Part shown: in pieces, positions 1 to 5,542 of the stretch
Layout of the letters: every line of letters starts with the position of its first letter
Numbering within the stretch: position 1 is the stretch's first letter
NCBI GenBank assembly: GCA_014728745.1
Contig: WJLC01000081.1
Location: 1 to 7,461, forward strand
Reading direction: 5' to 3'
Length of the DNA stretch: 7,461 bases
Origin: Candidatus Pacearchaeota archaeon
Lineage (GTDB): Archaea; Nanobdellota; Nanobdellia; Pacearchaeales; GW2011-AR1
Position numbers and translations under genes: made by a program
The notes under the pieces: generated by a model
Told to the model about the DNA's origin: nothing
Database searches by the model: none
The model's input: the letters and a program-made list of their open reading frames with translations, nothing else

Positions 1-519
1 ACAATGGTAACAATTGTTCTATTAGTTATGGTATTAATTCTTGGAGGTTATTTTGTTCAAAAAATATTCTTCAGTGCTAGTGGGAGCTTAGATGTTATTG
101 ATGAATCTGTTAAAAGTGAGATAAATAAGCTATTTTCAGAAGACTCTAGTAAAAAAATAATAATTTATCCTCCATCTAGAACATCCACTATTCCCAAGGA
201 AGAAAAAGGAAGTTACTTTGCTATATCTATTAGAAATACAGGAACTGAATCTGCTGAATTCACATACAATATTGAAGCTATTGAAACAGACTGTCCTTCA
301 AGCCTAACTACTGCTCAAGCAGACGGATTTATAGGATTAGGTAAGACTGGTTCTGTTACTCTTGGTCCAGGAACAGTTATGGCAGATCCTACTTTTGTAA
401 CATTTAATGTTCCAGGAACAGCCCCGCCTTGTTCTGTTAAATATGGAATAACAATGCAAAAAGATGGGCAGATTTACGGATCGAGTGTTGATATTATAGC
501 TAACATTGAATCTGATTAA
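1..519 (+). CDS. Membrane-anchored exported protein, pilin-like, 5' end cut off
   Basis: I do not recognise a named family. The reading frame is open to the left window edge (base 1 is in frame), so the ATG at 4 is probably internal. Counting from that ATG, residues 1-23 form one strong hydrophobic helix. It is followed by a short polar linker and, from about residue 50, a beta-rich domain with alternating hydrophobic residues and an N-T-G turn near 78-80, typical of Ig-like extracellular domains. Two cysteines (C97 and C143) could form a disulfide outside the cell. An N-terminal helix followed by a beta domain suits archaeal type IV pilin-like proteins or a simple N-terminally anchored surface protein. 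The class III signal peptide that would decide this lies outside the window. The gene ends with TAA at 517-519, 52 bp before cysS. The coding call is fairly sure, the function is not. Confidence 0.7.
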   Translation, partial: TMVTIVLLVMVLILGGYFVQKIFFSASGSLDVIDESVKSEINKLFSEDSSKKIIIYPPSRTSTIPKEEKGSYFAISIRNTGTESAEFTYNIEAIETDCPSSLTTAQADGFIGLGKTGSVTLGPGTVMADPTFVTFNVPGTAPPCSVKYGITMQKDGQIYGSSVDIIANIESD

Positions 520-535
520 ATCTCAAATTAACTAA

Positions 536-545
536 TTTTTTAAAG
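536..545 (+). promoter_or_regulatory. Possible TATA box for cysS
   Basis: A T-then-A-rich element (TTTTTTAAAG) is centred about 31 bp before the cysS ATG in the 52-bp intergenic gap. With archaeal TATA-to-start-site spacing (about 26 bp from the TATA centre), transcription would begin near 567, leaving almost no 5' leader. The run of T could also help terminate the preceding transcript. The region is AT-rich throughout, so this is weak evidence. Confidence 0.3.
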
Positions 546-571
546 CAAGGTATATTGTTATATTCAATCAA

Positions 572-1912
572 ATGTTAAAACTCTACAACACACTAGGAAG
601 AAAAAAGCAGACTTTTAAACCATTGAAAAAAGGCTCTGTAAAAATGTATGTTTGCGGGCCGACTATTTACAACTATGTGCATATTGGCAATTTAAGAGCT
701 TATGTTTTTGCAGATATTTTAAGAAGATATTTGAAATTCAAAAAATACAAAATTAAACAAGTAATGAATCTAACAGATGTTGATGATAAGACAATTAGAG
801 ATAGTCAAAAAGCAGGGAAAACACTGAGAGAATTCACAAACAAGTACAAAAAAGCATTTTTAGAAGATATGGATGCTATGAATATTGAAAAGCCAGAAGT
901 AATGCCTCGAGCAACAGAGCATATTCAGGAAATGATTAAGATTATTCAAAAGCTTCTTGACAAGGGGATAGCATACAAAGCAGAAGATGGGATTTATTTT
1001 TCAATTAAAAAATTTAAGGATTACGGAAAGCTGTCTAACATAGATTTGAAAAATCTAAAAGCTGGAGCAAGCAAGAGAGTCTCTAAAGATGAATATGATA
1101 AATCAAATGCAAATGACTTTGTTTTGTGGAAATTTTATACTAAAGAAGATGGAGATGTTTTTTGGGAAACAAAAATTGGGAAAGGGAGGCCTGGATGGCA
1201 TATAGAGTGCAGTGCAATGTCAACAAAATACCTAGGGCAACCTTTTGATATTCATACAGGAGGAATTGATTTGGTTTTTCCTCATCATGAAAATGAAATA
1301 GCCCAAAGCCAGGCAGCTAACAAAAAGCCTTTTGTCAAATACTGGATTCACAATGAGTGGGTTTTAGTGGATAACAAAAAGATGTCAAAATCTCTAGGAA
1401 ATTTCTACAAGTTAAAAGACATAACTGAAAAAGGTTTTACTCCTTTAGACTTAAGATATTTGTTTCTAACAAAAATTTACAGGCAAAAATTAAACTTTAC
1501 TTGGGAGGCTCTAGAAACTGCTAAAACATCATTGCAAAGGCTAAAGAACATAGCCCATAAATTAGAAGATGATAATAGAATTAATCAGGGTTACATAGAT
1601 GAATTTGAAAAAGCAATGGATGATGATTTAAACACACCTAAAGCATTGCAAGTTTTATGGAAGCTAGCAAGAGATAAAAAAGCTCATGGAAAACTACAGA
1701 CAATAAAAAAGATGGATTCTGTTTTAGGGTTGAAATTATTAGAAGAAGAAAAAATTAAAATTCCTGAAAAAGTGCAAAAGCTTGTAAAAGAAAGAGAAGA
1801 AGCAAGAGAAGAAAAAAACTGGAAAAAGTCAGATGACTTAAGAGATAAAATTGAAAAACTTGGTTATAAGGTAAATGATACTGATGAAGGGAGTGTTGTG
1901 GAGGAGATTTAA
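572..1912 (+). CDS. cysS: Cysteinyl-tRNA synthetase
   Basis: A class I aminoacyl-tRNA synthetase that activates cysteine with ATP and charges tRNA-Cys in the cytoplasm. The product has 446 residues, close to the family's usual 450-470. The catalytic domain holds the HIGH-type motif H37-I-G-N40 directly after the conserved CGPTIYNYVHIGN stretch, and the KMSKS loop at residues 270-274. The four zinc ligands that select the cysteine thiol are all visible: C28, C213, H238 and E242, matching C28/C209/H234/E238 of the E. coli enzyme. The C-terminal part (about 305-446) is the helical anticodon-binding region and ends with the usual segment of charged helix followed by GYKVNDTDEG. The ATG at 572 has no clear Shine-Dalgarno, in line with a nearly leaderless mRNA. 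The stop is one base before the next small gene, so the two are probably co-transcribed. Nothing indicates inactivation. Confidence 0.97.
   Translation: MLKLYNTLGRKKQTFKPLKKGSVKMYVCGPTIYNYVHIGNLRAYVFADILRRYLKFKKYKIKQVMNLTDVDDKTIRDSQKAGKTLREFTNKYKKAFLEDMDAMNIEKPEVMPRATEHIQEMIKIIQKLLDKGIAYKAEDGIYFSIKKFKDYGKLSNIDLKNLKAGASKRVSKDEYDKSNANDFVLWKFYTKEDGDVFWETKIGKGRPGWHIECSAMSTKYLGQPFDIHTGGIDLVFPHHENEIAQSQAANKKPFVKYWIHNEWVLVDNKKMSKSLGNFYKLKDITEKGFTPLDLRYLFLTKIYRQKLNFTWEALETAKTSLQRLKNIAHKLEDDNRINQGYIDEFEKAMDDDLNTPKALQVLWKLARDKKAHGKLQTIKKMDSVLGLKLLEEEKIKIPEKVQKLVKEREEAREEKNWKKSDDLRDKIEKLGYKVNDTDEGSVVEEI
1900..1906 (+). promoter_or_regulatory. Strong ribosome binding site for the Cys-rich mini-protein
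   Basis: GGAGGAG lies inside the last codons of cysS, with 7 bases between it and the ATG at 1914. It is the best Shine-Dalgarno in the window and is the main reason to accept the 45-codon frame as a real gene. Confidence 0.75.
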
Positions 1913-1913
1913 A

Positions 1914-2051
1914 ATGCCTGAGGAAAATTCAGACGAACAAACAAACCCAGACTGCCCATGCACTTGGCCTGGATGTCCTAGACATGGCAAATGCAAACAG
2001 TGTCAGGCATATCATCATGCACGCGGAGAAAAAACCTCATGCGGAAAATAA
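1914..2051 (+). CDS. 45-residue Cys/His-rich protein, probably zinc-binding
   Basis: A small frame from ATG 1914 to TAA 2049-2051. The protein has an acidic 13-residue head, then six cysteines and several histidines: C14-x-C16-x4-C21-x2-H24-x2-C27-x2-C30, the pair H34-H35, and C43. The core CPRHGKCKQCQAYHH resembles small prokaryotic proteins of the pattern C-x-C-x4-C-x-(R)-(H/K)-G-x-C-x2-C-x3-YH, which I recall from uncharacterised DUF6485-type entries. The family name comes from memory and was not tested. The spacing suits one or two zinc sites. A strong Shine-Dalgarno precedes it, and it starts one base after the cysS stop, so it is probably translated from the cysS transcript. There is no signal peptide or membrane segment, so it should be cytoplasmic. 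The function is unknown. The dense Cys/His pattern is hard to explain as a random frame in such AT-rich DNA. Confidence 0.8.
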   Translation: MPEENSDEQTNPDCPCTWPGCPRHGKCKQCQAYHHARGEKTSCGK

Positions 2052-2066
2052 TTTAAACTAAGAAAA

Positions 2067-2076
2067 TTTATTATAA
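2067..2076 (+). promoter_or_regulatory. Likely TATA box for the RuBisCO cluster
   Basis: TTTATTATAA is centred about 26 bp before the ATG at 2098, the spacing expected for a leaderless archaeal transcript. This supports ATG 2098 over the in-frame GTG at 2089, which has no Shine-Dalgarno. It implies that rbcL and the genes behind it have their own promoter and do not rely on read-through from cysS. Confidence 0.45.
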
Positions 2077-2097
2077 TTATAAAAAAGAGTGTGGCCC

Positions 2098-3396
2098 ATG
2101 GTAAAGAAATCTAAAAAAGAAAGATCCTACAAATATGAGAATTTTATTGACCTCAGCTACAAGCCTAAAAAAACAGACCTAGTTATGCAGTACAAAGTCA
2201 CACCTGCTAAAGGGCATAGTTTCAAAGGTGTTGCTAGCACTGTTGCAGGAGAAAGCAGTGTGGGTACATGGACTGAAGTTTCTACAATGAAACCTAGAAT
2301 CAAAAAAATGCTTACACCTAAGGTTTATTATCTTGACAAAAAAAATAAAAGGGTTAGAATTGCTTATCCTCTAGGATTATTTGAGCTAGGAAATGTTCCT
2401 GGAATAATGTCTAGTATTGGAGGAAATATTTATGGTATGAAGGCAGTAAAGGGTTTGCTTTGGGAGGATGTTACTCTTCCTAAAAAAATGCTTAAAAGCT
2501 TCAAGGGGCCTCAATTTGGAATCAAAGGGATAAGAAAAAGATTAAAGATTAAGAAAAGGCCATTAGTAGGGACAATTGTCAAGCCTAAGGTTGGACTGCA
2601 GCCTGGAGAACATTCTCAAGTAGCGTATGAATCATGGGCAGGAGGATGTGATATTGTTAAGGATGATGAAAATCTCACTAATCAGGATTTTAACAAATTC
2701 AAGGCAAGATTTTTGAAAACAATAAAAAAACTTGAAGAAGTGGAAAAAAGAACTGGTCTAAAAAAAGCATACTTAATTAATTGCACTGCTGAGACTAAAG
2801 AGATGCTAAAAAGAATAAAATTTGTTGAAGAAAATGGAGGTAATTATATTATGCTAGATATTATCACCTTGGGGTGGGGGGCATTACAAACTGCAAGAGA
2901 TTATACTAAGTTACCTATTCATGCTCATAGGGCAGGGCATGCTATGTTTGATAGAATAGATTATCATGGAATGAGTATGGAGGTTATTGCTCAGCTAGCT
3001 AGAATGATTGGAGTAGACACATTACATATTGGTGCTGCATTTGGAAAAATGGTTGGAAAAAAAGATGAAATACTTCATATTGAACAAGACATTGAAAAAC
3101 AGTTTACAAAACAAACTAAAAAATATCTTGCCCAGAAATGGTATGGTGTAAAGCCAGTATTTGGAGTAGCGAGCGGAGGAGTTTATCCTGGAGTTGTTCC
3201 AAAGATAATGAAGGCTATGGGCAATGATGTTGTTATTCAGGCTGGTGGAGGAATACATGGACATCCAAATGGCACAATGTCTGGAGCAATGGCAATGAGG
3301 CAAGCAGTTGATGCAACACTTAAAGGAATTTCTTTGAAAAAGTATGCTAAAAAACATATGGAATTGAAAGACGCATTAAAAAAGTGGGGGCAGTAA
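2098..3396 (+). CDS. rbcL: RuBisCO large chain, archaeal form III type
   Basis: Ribulose-1,5-bisphosphate carboxylase/oxygenase, which joins CO2 to ribulose bisphosphate to give two 3-phosphoglycerates. Archaeal form III enzymes usually act in AMP/nucleoside salvage with AMP phosphorylase and ribose-1,5-bisphosphate isomerase, and neither gene is in this window. The product has 432 residues from ATG 2098. An in-frame GTG at 2089 would add three. The active site looks intact: E52 and T57 in GESSVGTW, N110, K162 and K164 in VKPKVG, K188-D-D190-E191 (K188 being the lysine that is carbamylated, with D190 and E191 binding Mg), H277 and R278, H310, loop-6 lysine K317, S359-G-G and G383-G-G. The KDDEN and HAHRAGH forms point to archaeal rather than plant-type enzymes. 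Loop 6 reads HIGAAFGKMVG, with changes next to the catalytic lysine. I did not assign a sub-form (III-a to III-d). The stop overlaps the next start (TAATG), so translation is probably coupled. Confidence 0.96.
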   Translation: MVKKSKKERSYKYENFIDLSYKPKKTDLVMQYKVTPAKGHSFKGVASTVAGESSVGTWTEVSTMKPRIKKMLTPKVYYLDKKNKRVRIAYPLGLFELGNVPGIMSSIGGNIYGMKAVKGLLWEDVTLPKKMLKSFKGPQFGIKGIRKRLKIKKRPLVGTIVKPKVGLQPGEHSQVAYESWAGGCDIVKDDENLTNQDFNKFKARFLKTIKKLEEVEKRTGLKKAYLINCTAETKEMLKRIKFVEENGGNYIMLDIITLGWGALQTARDYTKLPIHAHRAGHAMFDRIDYHGMSMEVIAQLARMIGVDTLHIGAAFGKMVGKKDEILHIEQDIEKQFTKQTKKYLAQKWYGVKPVFGVASGGVYPGVVPKIMKAMGNDVVIQAGGGIHGHPNGTMSGAMAMRQAVDATLKGISLKKYAKKHMELKDALKKWGQ

Positions 3397-4208
3397 TGAA
3401 ATACCGAAAAGCTTTATTTTTACTTGTTTATTCAAGAACAAAAAAGGGTTTTGAATATCTTATTCTAAAAAGGAAATTGCATTGGAAAGGATGGGAATTT
3501 CCAAAAGGCGGGGTAGAGGATAGTGAAAGAGACAATATGAAGACAATTAAAAGAGAGTTGAAAGAAGAAACAGGCCTGAAGCCATTGTGGGTTAAAGATT
3601 TTAAGATTTCTGGTAAATACAAATATGAAAAGGAATTGTCGGATAGAATGGGTTATATTGGGCAGACATATCATTTGTATGCAATTAAAGTCAAAAAAGA
3701 GAAACCAAGCATTGATACTAAAGAGCATTCAAAAGCTGAATGGGTCAATTACAAAACTGCCATGGACAGGCTTACGTGGGATGACCAAAAAAAATGTTTA
3801 AAAAAGGTGAATGAATGGCTAAAAAAAATGAAATTTAGAGAAATGGAATTAGACTCAGGAAAAATAGTTTTAATGGGAAGAAATGATAATGAAAATGAAA
3901 AACTCATGCAAGAGTTTATGGGTGAGGATAAATTAGTTATGCACACAGTTGAAAGTGGAAGTCCTTTTTGCGTTGCTTTGACAAAACCCTCTAAAATAAG
4001 TAAAAAAGATAAAAAGCAAATGGCAATCTTATGCAGTGCATACAGCCAGGATTGGAGAAAGCACAAACAAGATGTTAAAGTGCATGTTTTCTCTGGAAAA
4101 GATGTATACAAAAAATCAAAGATGAAAAAAGGCACTTTTGGGGTTAAAAAACCAGAGATAATTGTTGCAAAAAAGCAAGATATTAAAAAAGTAAGGAAAA
4201 TTAAATAA
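3396..4208 (+). CDS. Nudix hydrolase fused to an NFACT-R-like RNA-binding domain
   Basis: A 270-residue two-domain protein. Residues 1 to about 146 are a Nudix domain. The segment GWEFPKGGVE leads into a Nudix box (about residues 38-61) with the catalytic RELKEETGL helix. It has one residue more than the standard spacing between the first Glu and the REL. Nudix enzymes cleave nucleoside diphosphates linked to another group (Ap4A, capped RNA ends, oxidised NTPs), and the substrate here cannot be read. Residues about 151-270 look like the NFACT-R domain (DUF814) of Tae2/NEMF/RqcH: GKIVLMGRNDNENEKL, then HTVESGSPFCVA, then CSAYSQDWR, then a VKVHVFSGKDVYKKSKMKKGTFGV stretch (quoted in parts: VKVHVFSGKDVYKK and MKKGTFGV). 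That domain binds RNA in ribosome-associated quality control. The NFACT-N and coiled-coil parts are absent, so this is not RqcH itself. The ATG at 3396 overlaps the rbcL stop. An in-frame GTG at 3384 lies inside rbcL and is less likely. The Nudix call is firm and the NFACT-R call is good. Confidence 0.88.
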   Translation: MKYRKALFLLVYSRTKKGFEYLILKRKLHWKGWEFPKGGVEDSERDNMKTIKRELKEETGLKPLWVKDFKISGKYKYEKELSDRMGYIGQTYHLYAIKVKKEKPSIDTKEHSKAEWVNYKTAMDRLTWDDQKKCLKKVNEWLKKMKFREMELDSGKIVLMGRNDNENEKLMQEFMGEDKLVMHTVESGSPFCVALTKPSKISKKDKKQMAILCSAYSQDWRKHKQDVKVHVFSGKDVYKKSKMKKGTFGVKKPEIIVAKKQDIKKVRKIK

Positions 4209-4210
4209 GT

Positions 4211-4480
4211 ATGACAGAGAAAAAAACAATAGGCAATTTGCAATTAGGAAAGCAAGGAATAACAGATAATTTTATTTCTGGATTGAAGAAAATGTTCAAT
4301 ACACACAAAAATGTTAAGATTTCTGTTTTGCAAAGCGCAAGGCCTGAAGGCAAGGAAGGCAAGAAAAAAGTTAAAGAATATTCCAAAAGAATTTTAGAAA
4401 AGCTTGGGAAAAAGTATACTTCAAGAGTTATTGGATTTACTATTAAAATAAAAGAGTGGCGAAAACCTGTTAGAAAATAA
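4211..4480 (+). CDS. CRM/YhbY-type RNA-binding protein
   Basis: An 89-residue basic protein that resembles the single-domain CRM (YhbY) family, a KH-like fold with a GxxG loop that binds RNA and, in bacteria, associates with pre-50S ribosomal particles. The key feature is LQLGKQGITDNFISGLKKMF, in which G13-K14-Q15-G16 is the GxxG loop between the first strand and helix. The following strand KNVKISVLQSA, a lysine-rich helix (about 49-66) and the closing strand YTSRVIGFTIKIKEW complete the fold in the right order. It starts 2 bases after the Nudix-NFACT-R stop with only a weak AAGGA at 4193-4197, so it is probably translated by coupling or re-initiation. Its placement behind an NFACT-R gene suggests a shared role around the large ribosomal subunit or structured RNA, which is inference. 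Confidence 0.82.
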   Translation: MTEKKTIGNLQLGKQGITDNFISGLKKMFNTHKNVKISVLQSARPEGKEGKKKVKEYSKRILEKLGKKYTSRVIGFTIKIKEWRKPVRK

Positions 4481-4498
4481 ACTGCAAATTAATCTTTC

Positions 4499-4512
4499 CT
4501 AAAACTTTATAA
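4499..4512 (+). promoter_or_regulatory. Archaeal promoter (BRE/TATA) of the RHH-phosphoesterase gene
   Basis: CTAAAACTTTATAA contains a clear TATA element (TTTATAA, 4506-4512) preceded by an A-rich stretch where the TFB recognition element would sit. Its centre is 26 bp before the ATG at 4535, so the mRNA should be leaderless. The same 14 bases occur before the S19e cluster at 6385-6398. Confidence 0.7.
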
Positions 4513-4519
4513 GTAAATA

Positions 4520-4539
4520 CGCATTACTATAGTAATGCG
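4520..4539 (+). promoter_or_regulatory. Perfect 20-bp palindrome over the start codon, probable operator
   Basis: CGCATTACTATAGTAATGCG is its own exact reverse complement. It begins 8 bp after the TATA element and ends two bases past the ATG at 4535-4537, covering the predicted transcription start. A bound protein there would block polymerase entry or early elongation. The gene begins with a ribbon-helix-helix domain, a dimeric DNA-binding fold that uses such symmetric sites, so self-repression is the simplest reading. The symmetry is seen directly; binding is inferred. Confidence 0.7.
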
Positions 4540-5542
4540 GACTATTCAAGTAAGATTAAATAAAAAACTCATAAAAAAGGCTAAAGAGTTGGTTGAAAGA
4601 GATTTATATGCTAGTAAATCAGAAGTTATTAGAGATGCCTTGAGAAGATTATACTTTCCTCAGATATCAACAAAGGATAGAGAATTTAGGGTTATCTATA
4701 CTTCTGATATTCATGGCAATCTTGCACAATACAAAAAATTATTTGGAAGGGCAATTGAAACAAAAGCAGATTCAATTATTATTGGTGGAGATTTGCTCCC
4801 AAAAGATAAAAAAAATAGAACACCCATAAAACAAAGAAGATTTTTAGAGAAAGAATTAATTCCTTTAATCTGTAAATTTCACAAGAAAAATGCTCAAAAG
4901 AATCATAAATGCAAAATATTTATTTTATTGGGAAATGATGATTTTAGAAAAAATTTAAGTGTCCTGAAAAGAAACCAGAAAAAAGGGGGTTATAAAGCAA
5001 TACAAAATAAGTGTATTTCTTTTTATGAAAACTTCAAAATAGCCGGTTATTCATATGTACCTCTTACACCTTTTTCTTTCAAAGATTGGGAACGATTAGA
5101 CCTTAATGATGAAAAAGAAACAAAAACTAGGGAAAATTTTATTCTTGAGGGAAAAATAAATAATTCATCAATCAAAAAATTTGATTTATCTGATAGAAAA
5201 TATAACATTGAAAAGGATTTACAAAAACTAACAAAAAATAAAAATCCAAAAGAATTAATTCTTGTTACTCATGCTCCCCCATATAATACTTCTTTAGATA
5301 TGATCTCTCAAAAAAAACATGTTGGAAGTAAAGCTATTAAAAAGATTATAAAAGAAAAACAGCCCTTAGTGGGTCTCCATGGACATATCCATGAAACAGT
5401 TAAATTGTCTGGGCATTTTTTTGAAGAAATAGGAAATACACTTAGTATTTCCTCTGGAAATGATCATATAAATAAAAAGCTTTCAATAATTGAGTTTAAC
5501 TTATTTAATCCTAGGCAGACCATTAAGAGAATTTGTATTTAA
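4535..5542 (+). CDS. Ribbon-helix-helix domain fused to a metallophosphoesterase
   Basis: A 335-residue two-domain protein. Residues 1-43 form a CopG-type ribbon-helix-helix: strand MRTIQVRLN, helix KLIKKAKELVER, then the YASKSEVIRDALRRL helix typical of the fold. It should dimerise and bind DNA through the strand pair. Residues 51 to about 325 are a calcineurin-like metallophosphoesterase with all main metal motifs in order: D58-x-H60, GGD86, GN134-D-D136, TH246-APP, and GH284-I-H286. The second motif reads GNDD where many relatives have GNHD/E. The segment from THAPPYNTSLD through HVGS to LHGHIHE resembles archaeal Icc-related phosphoesterases (COG2129). The substrate is unknown. ATG 4535 is chosen because the frame starts there, the TATA box is 26 bp upstream, and the RHH strand begins at the first residues. 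It ends overlapping the convergent nucleotidyltransferase gene by 4 bp. Both domain calls are strong. The RHH domain may regulate its own promoter or address the enzyme to DNA. Confidence 0.93.
   Translation: MRTIQVRLNKKLIKKAKELVERDLYASKSEVIRDALRRLYFPQISTKDREFRVIYTSDIHGNLAQYKKLFGRAIETKADSIIIGGDLLPKDKKNRTPIKQRRFLEKELIPLICKFHKKNAQKNHKCKIFILLGNDDFRKNLSVLKRNQKKGGYKAIQNKCISFYENFKIAGYSYVPLTPFSFKDWERLDLNDEKETKTRENFILEGKINNSSIKKFDLSDRKYNIEKDLQKLTKNKNPKELILVTHAPPYNTSLDMISQKKHVGSKAIKKIIKEKQPLVGLHGHIHETVKLSGHFFEEIGNTLSISSGNDHINKKLSIIEFNLFNPRQTIKRICI

Noticed and set aside
898..905. AGTAATGC inside cysS, equal to half of the 4520-4539 palindrome
   Set aside because: A single 8-base half-site inside a coding region without the inverted partner is expected by chance in AT-rich DNA. 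The similar AGTAATG at 3392-3398 is just the rbcL stop/Nudix start overlap.
3022..3357. A 111-codon minus-strand frame inside rbcL
   Set aside because: It lies wholly opposite conserved RuBisCO active-site sequence, has no promoter or ribosome site, and has a low-complexity composition.
3749..4243. A 164-codon open frame on the minus strand opposite the Nudix-NFACT-R gene
   Set aside because: It is the antisense shadow of a well-supported gene. Its Phe/Ser/Leu-rich composition is what Lys/Glu-rich coding gives in reverse, and it matches no family.
5376..5393. Short inverted repeat ATGGA/TCCAT within the phosphoesterase gene
   Set aside because: It arises from the codons of the conserved LHGHIHE motif and is only 5 bp per arm.
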